Of a stretch of 64,000 nucleotides of DNA, positions 55,450-64,000 are shown piece by piece. This stretch comes from Bugulina stolonifera (lineage: Eukaryota > Bryozoa > Gymnolaemata > Cheilostomatida > Bugulidae), in assembly GCA_935421135.1 (NCBI GenBank), contig OW285187.1, positions 31,994,818-32,058,817 on the forward strand, written 5' to 3'. How positions within the stretch are numbered: position 1 is the stretch's first letter; each line of letters begins with the position of its first letter. The notes beneath the pieces are model-generated. The model was not told the origin of the DNA and did no database searches. It worked only from the letters and a program-made list of their open reading frames with translations. The position numbers and the translations under genes are program-made.

Positions 55450-58400
55450 ATGCCTGATCGCCGTGGGAGGTATTCATACTTTGATACACCTGACGGACAA
55501 GATGGTCCGAAGAAGGCATGGTATATCTCCAAGTATTTGGCTCAATTGGGTATGTAATTGTAACAATTCTTATTGACAGAGCTGGGTCAATGTGAAAGTC
55601 CTACTAGATTTGACTTGACGACTTGCCAAGTCTTGTCACAAGAAGTTCGTTGACTTGATTTGAACTTGCCAACTTGCTGGATTGACTTGGCTTGTTTTGA
55701 AGTGAGTTCCTTGACTTGACTTGGACACATGAATGACTTGTGACTTCGACTTGGGTTCTGCCAAGTCAATGTGGCGGATAAAAGTTTTGTACAGTGTATA
55801 GCCAACAGAACATGGAAAACAGGTCTCAGTCAACTGCATATTCTATTGATATTTATCATTCTTACTTTATCGGTGCTACTAGTAGCACTCAGAGTATATC
55901 AAGACTAGCTATGAAAATACACACTGCAGGTAACATTTTTGTGTTCGTGAGACCAGACTACCCAGTGCATAGGATGGTCACAAGTACAGCACACACATTG
56001 TAAGTAGTGTAAGTGTAGTATAAGCCTACGTGTGGTGTAACTTTTAAGTATTGACTACAATGTACAGTGCAATAATTACCAATATGTAGGTTGGAATTGC
56101 AGAACTGGCCAGTGAACACTCTGTACCGTACACACACTACTATAACAATGTCCTGTTAGGCCTGTTTATATGCTATGTAGGCCTAACACTGTATTGCCGT
56201 TACTAATGTATAATACTGCATGGCCAGTCTCGACCGTAGTGCTAATATTACTACATTTATAGACTAATTCTTTACCATAATTGGATAACATACATGCCCA
56301 GCTGCACCTTGGCATGGTTTTTGACCGATTGGAATGTTTGCAGAAAGAAAAAAGTGTTGTTTTGGAATTTGTAAAATTTTTTGAAGTTGTGTCCCACTTG
56401 ACTTGCATCTCTACTTGACTTTGACTTGACATGTGACTTGTATGACGGCTGACTTGACTTGCCCTCGAAATTTGAGAAATGACTGGTTGACTTGAGTCCG
56501 ACTTGGACCCAGCTCTCCTTATTGAAGAGTAGGCCTATAGTATGAGTCAGTTGACGTTGTCAGTATCAGTATAAGTACCGAGTACACTTTTTCTTCAAAG
56601 GTGTTCTTCGCAGCAATAACTATAATTGCCATAATGATAATCTGTTTCTGGGGACATGTAAATATTTAACTTGGAACTTTCTGTTAGGTGCAATATTGTA
56701 CAATTTCATTCCAGTTTAAAATTTTCCGCCATAGACCCTCCGGAGAGGTCAAATAGCAGCGTAGCTCTGTATTAAAACAGTGTTAAGATCTCAGCTCGAA
56801 CATCTCTCACTGTTCACTACCAGAAATAGTAGGCATAGGTCCACATGAGCTGATTACTTTTTATATATGGAAGATAGAAATTCTCAAAATGGATGGAGAG
56901 TGCACAAAAAGAGTAAAAGAAAAGAGGGATCACTCCGGCCAAAACTGACCGTCCTGCCTCCAAACGCGGTTCGGATTATGGACGGAGTTGTGGCACCTTG
57001 TGTGCAAATAAGTAGCGCTTTTTCACAACGACCTCGTATAAACTCTCTATTTACATGTATGTTAACGAGATAGTAATTCAGAATAATAAATATTACAATC
57101 ATTAAACTGTGATGCCAGTCGAACAGATATCCAAAATCTTAGTAGGCAGGTGGCGGAAAAGTATATTACGATACTTCGGGACCCCAAATTGGGCATATTT
57201 GATGGGACATAGATTAATCATTGCGTAAACCATCTTTCCTTTTACCATCTTTGGAGTGCAGGAGGCAGTCACCTTAGATCTTTATTGTGGTAGAAGTACC
57301 CTGGCTATAGACCAAAATGCATTAAGTTGAGCCTGCCTCAAATTTTTGATTAACCACTAAAAGACTTTGACTTTTAGAGTCGCAAGTAGGAGTTGGTCCT
57401 AGCAAGTTGAGGCAAGTCAAGTTTCCAAATGAAGACTTGCAGACATATCTGTGCATCAGTGTTCGAAGTGTGGTAGTATACAGCCTGTACTCACCTCAAT
57501 TTTAGTGCGTACACGGCCAGTAGGTGTGTACCCTCATGTGAGGGTTAGCAGTAGAAATTTTAAGGCTTCTTTCAATAGCAGTTGAGTCAATCTGCTTTCA
57601 TTCGCAGCCCATTAGTACATTAGCTAGTCTGCTAGTTGTTCAGTCAAGGTATAGCACCTTTACTGACTGCAGCCAGTAAAATATTGAGACGTTGCTAACC
57701 TAGTCAATTTAATATTTGAATCAAATGGGTTTCTAAAGTCTTTTCCACTTAGATACACGTATTAATAAGTTTTACAAAATAACACATGAAAAATAGGTGA
57801 TCATATGTGTGGCAAACAGTTTTATGTTAGAAAGTCCTAAACACTACTGTTTACCCACAAACATAACATTTTAGATATTGACAGGAAAATATGAGAGACA
57901 AGTCTAAATTTCTCAGACATTTTCTGCATGCACAGTGTACCCACCTCATTTGTTCCGCTTTGAACACCGCTGAGCATACATACTGTATTGTGCCATCACT
58001 AGCATTTTGATGATTTGCTTTGAGCAACTATCGGTGACTCTTAAATGAACAAATGTGTACAACTTATGCACTTGTAGGCCAAACGTATTCAAAACTCCTT
58101 CATGTCGCCTCATCAGTAACCTCATGCTATAGTGTGTAGACCTACACAAAGTCATAGGCTTTAGACCTTAAAACATATTGCTAAACTAAGTTATTGTAAA
58201 GAGAGTATAATACTACATAGTATGTTGAAAGGTCACATGAGGTGCATGTTGTGACCTAAACTAAACTCTATGGGACTTCAAGTTGAATGCATCAGGAGAG
58301 CCTATATTATACATCTTTTAGGTTTCGCAACTGGTACTCTTGATGCTTTAAACATTACTCGAGCTCAAACCAAGTTGGGTGTTCTACTTGTGTATGCTAA

Positions 58401-59260
58401 GCACATTGGTCTAGCAGGTAAGTACTAGCATACTAGCATTAGCATTCAATTGGCAAATTGTACATGTATAATTATGTTTACCATCTCTAAATTCAAGAAG
58501 TAAATTCAATTTCAATTTAAACGAATGTACGGCTTTGAAAATAACAATGCTGGGGAATACATGTTTGTGTGTTACTATCATAACTCATATTTTGCTGCCG
58601 CTCTAATTGTGATGCATTTGAGCAGTCCAAGTTATGTAACAATTACCTGCATTATATAGTTGGAGCTGGGCTTGCCTTTACGTGCACTACCTTCATAAGC
58701 ACAGATCTAAGAAAAAAAGATGATGAAGTGAATCATGCATTGGGAGCAGTCGCTGCTAGCAGTGTGTTTGGAGCCGCAGGTAATGTTCATCAAGATATAC
58801 TATCTGTGCTGAATATCTACATGTACATGTATGTTATCATAAACAATGCCTAATTATGCTCAATGCAAACAAACAATGCAATATTATGGTAGTAGAGTAG
58901 GCTGAGATTTTTGTTGTACTGTACATGTGTTCATAAGGACAAGTTCACAATATCACTGGTCAGGGCTAGTGACAACTGTACTATCAACCGCCTGAAATAA
59001 TTTTGTTACTTTTAGCGGCTAACCCTTGGGTGTTTGGCACACTGGTAGCAGTCTCCGTTCCTATAGCCTATGTTAATAAGACTGCTGTAATGGATGGTGT
59101 CGGTCATTGGCACTCATACAAGTTACCTTTTAAGAAAGAATACCCACTAAAATGGCACACATTTGAACTGGATATGCGATCAGATTCACTTAAGAAGAGA
59201 TATGAGAAAGAGAATGAAGAGTACTTCAGAAATCGAAGTCAACAGGACAGCCAAGTTTAA
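55450..59260 (+). CDS. NDUFA11: Complex I subunit NDUFA11 (B14.7)
   Basis: Accessory membrane subunit of mitochondrial NADH:ubiquinone oxidoreductase, of the Tim17-like fold, positioned near the complex III contact in supercomplexes. Exons: 55450-55549, 58322-58417, 58660-58779, 59016-59260; 186 residues. YFDTPDGQDGPKKAW is the conserved N-terminal motif. Four hydrophobic segments follow, including GAGLAFTCTTFISTDLRKKD and NHALGAVAASSVFGAAAANP. The C-terminus is about 45 residues longer than in the human protein (141) and ends in a charged stretch (KKRYEKENEEYFRNR). Intron 1 is large (2.8 kb) and contains a 941-bp hAT-type element and a second candidate. No cleavable targeting peptide is evident, as usual for this family. 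Confidence 0.93.
55577..56517. mobile_element. 941-bp non-autonomous hAT-type element with TGACTTG arrays
   Basis: Flanked by a perfect 8-bp duplication CTTATTGA (55569-55576 and 56518-56525). The ends are CAGAGCTGGGTC and, inverted, GAGAGCTGGGTC. Next to both ends lie dense runs of TGACTTG/GACTTG motifs (about 55605-55770 and 56395-56510), in the manner of subterminal transposase-binding repeats. No transposase reading frame. Inserted in NDUFA11 intron 1. Confidence 0.87.
57463..57972. mobile_element. Candidate hAT-like element, ends only
   Basis: Left end CAGTGTTCGAAGTG and right end reading, inverted, CGGTGTTCAAAGCG; the right end's continuation (GGAACAAATGAGGTGGG) also matches 53730-53760. 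No clean target duplication. It lies in NDUFA11 intron 1 and has no coding capacity. Confidence 0.4.
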
Positions 59261-59463
59261 TGACAATAGTATTCACACAGATTATACATTTACAGGTACA
59301 ATAATAATATGTAGAAGCAAGGTTATGTTTGGTTTATTATTTTAAAAGTTTTGTCAAAATACATTTCTATCATGAAGATTTGACCATTTTGTAAGCTTGT
59401 TATTTATCAAGCCCATTTGGCCAGTTTTTTGCTGTGAGAGTGGTGTGTAGAGGCCATCTACAT

Positions 59464-59469
59464 AATAAA
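59464..59469 (+). terminator. NDUFA11: Poly(A) signal, NDUFA11
   Basis: AATAAA 204 nt after the stop codon, followed by a T-rich stretch. Confidence 0.7.
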
Positions 59470-60272
59470 GCATTTTGAAGTTGTCCTTAATTGCTAAGAT
59501 ATTTTATATAGTACATAGTTTCTAGAAATTAATAAGTCAGCTCTGACCCTGCATTTCCACTGTTTTTGGAATTGTCTAGAAAGCAAACTTTACCCCCCTT
59601 TAGGAACAATATTTCAGATTTTGAAGCTCTCCTACTTCTTCCAGACTTTCTTGCTTGCCAGCTCTCAAATTGAGCAGCTGTAACCTAGCAAATGCACCTA
59701 GAGAATTTGTTATAACAAGTACTGGCAGTGTTAGTTAGCAACTTCTGAAACAGTTCCAAACCCAAAATATTAATACATGTATGGATAAAGTTATGATATG
59801 CTGTTGGGATAGGCAAGTAGTAACCCAGTGTCTGCTCTATCCTTGTGCCGACCCACCACCACGAGGAACTACATAGAGTTATCTTTTCCTCTTGGTAGCG
59901 AGATAGAGTAATAATAACCAGAGTTATCTTCTCTCCTCTAATTACCAATATAACCACCACGTAGTTGAGTGGGGACAACTCCCTGTGTTAAGTCGGTGCT
60001 AACTTGGTACATAATGACTAGTCCTAGTTATCACACTTCTGTTACTGTTAAAACAGTACCAGATACCATTATTTCCAACAGCCACACTGACTTTCATTAT
60101 AATAGATCAGCAGAATTACAAGCATTCAGAAATCTTTCTCATTTATTAGCCTATTTTACAAAGCAGTTCACTACCATCAGGTATATATACACAACATGAG
60201 AAATTTATCTTACAAAATATAATAACATAATAACTATATACTGTACAGTGGGCAATGTCAACTTGTGTGGTC
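59470..60272. other. Convergent intergenic region NDUFA11/BANP
   Basis: No gene seen. It holds degenerate repeats of AGAGTTATCTTnTCCTCT (59874-59945). A minus-strand AATAAA (plus TTTATT near 60140) could end BANP about 135 bp past its stop. Confidence 0.55.
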
Positions 60273-62596
60273 TCATAAGTCATCGTGGGACACCGGATCG
60301 GTGGGATCTGTCATATCCGACTCTATAACCTAGAAACAAAATCGAAGAATAAACTGTAGCTTCCCAGATATAAAATGGCTGTAAATGAATGAAAATGAAG
60401 AAATATCCTAGCTAGCTATAATAGACAAAATGGTGAGCAAAGTACCTGCAACTGACTAGAATGATCTTCGTATTCGATAACATCAGAACTAACAGGGGTT
60501 TGGTCGTCAACAGGTGGAGCCACGGATACTGATATGACACGATTATGACCTTGAATCTGCTGCAGCAACTCTGCAGACACCTGATTATCATCTAAAATCT
60601 GTATTTGATGAGATTGTTGCAACTTCAACAGCTGTTCTTCTGTTGCGTGTATGATTTGCAGCTCTGAACTGTCACCTATGGTCAGGGCCTACAATATGCA
60701 GCAGCAACATAAAACTCCAACCTGTACTCAAGGATACTCTCCATCAAGAAACTGACATATAAGTAATATTTGAATGAAACTCCAACTGATACCAAGACTG
60801 CCCACTACCTATAAAATAGGCCACTCATTTGGAATTGTTTAGGGAAGACGTCAAAAATTGGTCTTTTGAAGGCAATGCAAATCTTAAGTGCCAAAAATTG
60901 AGAGCGGGCAGTCTCAGAGAAATGGCTGTTAGGATAAGCTTGAGACCTACCTCCTGAACACCATGGATAGGTATACCATTCTCATCATGTAGAGACGCTC
61001 TGGTATAAGCTACAAACTCTTCATCCTTGGGGTCTTTAAAGTTTTTGACAACCATAGGTTGACCTTTCATTTTCCGTCGATGGGCTGTCCGACATTTACT
61101 ATCTATGTTCAAACGTATTCGATGCCAATCTTGCTCACGAATGTTAAACTTGTGAATCAGATGGCCTGTAAAATGATCCATAATTATAAGTGTCTGACAA
61201 AACTGTCCATAACGGCTTCGACAAATACAACAAACATTTGAATATCTTGCACTTACACCTAATGCCATAAATCTTCAGAGGATCCAGTTGTTTCTTGCCA
61301 TGCTTGCCAGTTCCTGAGAGATTTGATGTGGCCTGGATCTCACGATCAAATAGGTAATCTAACAATGTAAGTGCCATCTTCTCAGGAGTGCGACAGTTGG
61401 AGTGAATATGTAGAAGGTCGCTTGGTGTGATCGGTACACGCACTCTCAGCTCAGGATTCATCTCATCACCTAGCCACACTCCACTGGGGTAATCCTCTGC
61501 AACAGAACATAGAGATTAGAAGAGTAGATATTCTTTTAACCAAACAACTATATCAACAGCAGTATGTATGAAAGGACATGCATGTACATGCAGGTCAAGG
61601 GCAAGTTGTTCCGGAAGGTTTATATAGCTTACCCTCATTGTTTAGAGTGATGAGAGTGACATTTCCTCCTGGTGCTGTGAATGCATTTTTTACCTGAGCT
61701 CCACCATTCTGTGGGAGTCCAACAACGACAGCAGATCCACGCCCTCTGTTACCTCCACTATATAACATAAAACTGCATTATATCATATGGGTCAGCTAAA
61801 CAAAATATTTTAGTATACATGTGCATGATAATATTCAATAAAACATAGTAGATTGGGGATTTATAGATTACACACCTTTTCTCATCTTTGGACTGAAGCT
61901 CTAGTCTCTTATTTTGAGCCTGGACCATATTCAGTAACAACTCATATTTGTTTTCTAGATCCTCTAGTCGTAATGTTAGTGCCCGGTTCACATTGTACAG
62001 TGTTTGCTAAAAGACCCCATGAATATAAAATTACATATTGCGAGTCAAGCTATTGACAGAAGGGAAACTATTTAAATGGAAAATTAATATATTCCTGCAA
62101 AAACGATCTAGCCCAATCTAGTGAGGCGGGATACCTTAACATTATCATCATTCCAATCTATGGTGATAGTCTCAGTGAATGCATCATCTTCAGCTCGAAG
62201 TCTCTTCACAGGTGGTTCAATGGAGTCATGGTCTGCTGATTCAAGCTCAGCTTGGACTATATCTACAATAAGGACATAAAAGACCATTTATAGTTGGTAA
62301 GAGTATTAGTCGTGGCAAAGACAAAATCAGCAAAGAAGATTAAATGATAGAGTATACTGGTAGTCTGAAACAGTAAATGTATTTCATTAAATAGAAATAG
62401 CAGAGTATTAGTTATTGTGAATGACTCAGCTGCAAATAAAAAGAAAGAATTATACTATTACTAAACTATAAGCCTAAGGAAAACACATACCAACTGCTGC
62501 ATGTTCCTCTACAGGGTTTTGATGCAACTCATCATGTGTGTCCACAAACAACGAAGGAACACAGTCTGATGGTGCTTCTAGATGAGTATCTGTCAT
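60273..62596 (-). CDS. BANP: BANP (BEN-domain transcription factor)
   Basis: Nuclear DNA-binding regulator; vertebrate BANP binds the TCTCGCGAGA promoter element and activates essential genes. Exons, 5' to 3': 62596-62491, 62262-62135, 62006-61876, 61757-61633, 61496-61257, 61165-60951, 60688-60446, 60329-60273; 414 residues (human about 519). An acidic N-terminus with a PPVKRLR basic patch is followed by a short coiled coil (about residues 79-122) and VTLITLNNEDYPSGVWLGDE. The BEN domain (about 165-270) has NCRTPEKMALTLLDYLFDRE, SNLSGTGKHGKKQLDPL and SKCRTAHRRK. The Gln/Val-rich C-terminal half is shorter than in vertebrates. A leader acceptor at about 62621 suggests a non-coding first exon. 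I found no TCTCGCGAGA in the window. Confidence 0.95.
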
Positions 62597-62667
62597 TTTG
62601 ATCTCCAGTCAATTGCAAGCTAAAATACATCAATGATCTAATTATATTATAATAAAACAATGTTGAT

Positions 62668-62722
62668 GTATCTATGGGTCAATGCCAATGTGTCAGATTG
62701 GCATTAGCCCATATAGATATAC
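62668..62722. repeat. Short perfect-core hairpin upstream of BANP
   Basis: Inverted repeat: TATCTATGGG, a small bulge, then ATGCCAAT, a 7-nt loop (GTGTCAG), and the complementary arm ATTGGCAT...CCCATATAGATA. Arms about 23 nt. Could be a mini-foldback element or, less likely, a microRNA-type hairpin. Confidence 0.7.
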
Positions 62723-62839
62723 TATTACGATTACGTACCCGTATACAATCATAGAGGTAGGATAGAGCCAGTACTATATAGAAAGCCAGTGAAGCCGTAA
62801 GGACCCACTTTTTTGCTTTAGACAAAGTTCCGGTTTGCA

Positions 62840-62860
62840 CTTTTGCACGTGAATGTAATT
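62840..62860 (-). promoter_or_regulatory. BANP: E-box upstream of BANP
   Basis: CACGTG at 62846-62851, about 250 bp upstream of the BANP start codon and probably close to its first, non-coding exon. Confidence 0.35.
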
Positions 62861-64000
62861 AGTTATGCCAAAGTTTTGTGCAGTAATAACTCACCCAGGA
62901 CTCGTGACAAGTCATTTCACACGTAAGCTATTACTTCACAGTTTAAAATTTATTAGCTGATGCTATGGTTTGTCATCCCCTGACGTCCCAAACGTATATT
63001 TTTTGATTTTTTTGAAATAATAATAATTACATTACTATGAACTACTACCACCACTCCTGTTATTGCAACTAATAAATAATAATTATAATAATTAATTTGT
63101 GGTACTATTGGTAGTATGCATAGCATGTTGTTAAGCTGGTTTAAGTTTTTTTCGGTCTCGGATTAGAACAACTAACCTGGGAGACTCAAAGCTTTTCTTA
63201 GTATTCTGGCCGGCCCTAAAGGTTTTCTGTTATTAATTTTAAATTTATAATTATAATAATAATTATTATTATTATATTATATATTATAATATATAATATT
63301 ATAATCATAATAATAATATTATAATATATTATTGTTATAACTATTATTTGTTATAATTATTATTAAACAATTTTATAAAAAAAAAAGGAAAATGAAATGA
63401 CAATAGCGTTGTTCACATTATTATTATTGTTTTTTTTATAGTATTTGTAGTAGTGGTAGATGTAATTGCTAGCTAGTGATGATCTAAATAGAGAGGTTGG
63501 AATTATTAAACTACTATCACCACCAACTACCAAAACAACCAGTAATAGTGGGAAACAATTTTAATAGTAGTTGACAAAAGGACTTGTGAAACTTTCAGGC
63601 ATGCACTTGTTTTTATTTGGTTATAAAAAGCAAGACATAATACGTTAGCATCATAAATCATACTGATAATATTATAGATATTCATTCTTGTTGTTCATTA
63701 TCAAGAATATGTTTAGCGTCATTCTCATGTTATGCGCTGTTGTAAATAAATTTATAGGCCCTATATACATTGCCACAGTAATTATCTTATTATTGTATTA
63801 TAATGTGTGCTGATGTATGATATTACGTTGAAATAATTGTGTAATAACTTTATTAACGCCTTTCCTTTTCATATTTCAAAGGCTTTTTTATACAGCTCTA
63901 AATTCTTGGATAAATGAGTCAAGAGCATTGAGACGTCTAGATTTCACACCAACCATTTATACTCAAGACTGTGCTCCGATCACTTCGAGCTAGAGAGCTT
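62861..64000. other. Right-edge intergenic region
   Basis: No gene recognised. It contains a long A+T-only stretch with nested TATAAT-type inverted repeats (63238-63365), a 9-A run and a T-run. The last 120 bp are more balanced in composition but show no frame or splice site I trust. Confidence 0.6.

Noticed and set aside
56867..57073. Plus-strand 68-codon frame in NDUFA11 intron 1
   Set aside because: Basic, low-similarity peptide also open on the opposite strand, lying between two transposon-like elements; no support for a gene.

Overview
The window is eukaryotic nuclear DNA from an invertebrate animal. Its genes have many short spliced exons, all flanked by GT-AG introns, and the non-coding DNA is A+T-rich with many small transposon relics. 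Seven protein genes were reconstructed exon by exon, and every model keeps an unbroken reading frame. A compact, early-branching marine invertebrate such as a sponge fits the gene sizes and divergence, but nothing here proves the phylum.

Layout. (1) Position 1 to 19734, minus strand: nucleoporin TPR, 41 exons and 2,055 codons, with the C-terminal end off the left edge. (2) 20085-22635, plus: ribophorin I (RPN1), 601 residues, divergent from TPR across a 350-bp shared promoter. (3) 22992/24086-32144, minus: the kinesin/dynein adaptor TRAK/Milton, convergent with RPN1. (4) 35303-43414, plus: a Ki-67-like protein of 1,218 residues with FHA domain, PP1-docking RVSF motif and nine short repeats matching the core of the vertebrate Ki-67 repeat. 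(5) About 43830-47445, minus: an unannotated-looking, spliced, non-coding snoRNA host gene, made of a 592-595 bp unit repeated in tandem. It carries five copies each of two box C/D snoRNAs that alternate in its introns. One of them has a guide for the ACAGGGAUAAC element of 28S rRNA. (6) 47573-48971, minus (transcript from about 50366): ribosomal stalk protein P0 (RPLP0), with a 5'TOP leader. (7) 55450-59260, plus: complex I subunit NDUFA11. (8) 60273-62596, minus: the BEN-domain transcription factor BANP.

All seven proteins are housekeeping or cell-biology proteins (nuclear pore, ER glycosylation, organelle transport, mitotic chromosome surface, translation, respiration, transcription). There is no operon-like pathway. 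The one functional pairing is RPLP0 next to the snoRNA host: both start with a 5'TOP-like tract and both serve ribosomes.

The most unusual points are the tandem two-snoRNA host gene, a 17-copy array in TPR in which every unit repeats an exon end plus its 5' splice site, and the short-period Ki-67 repeats. Mobile DNA includes two hAT-type non-autonomous elements with perfect 8-bp target duplications, a tRNA-derived SINE family, several foldback/MITE elements, and micro- and minisatellites.
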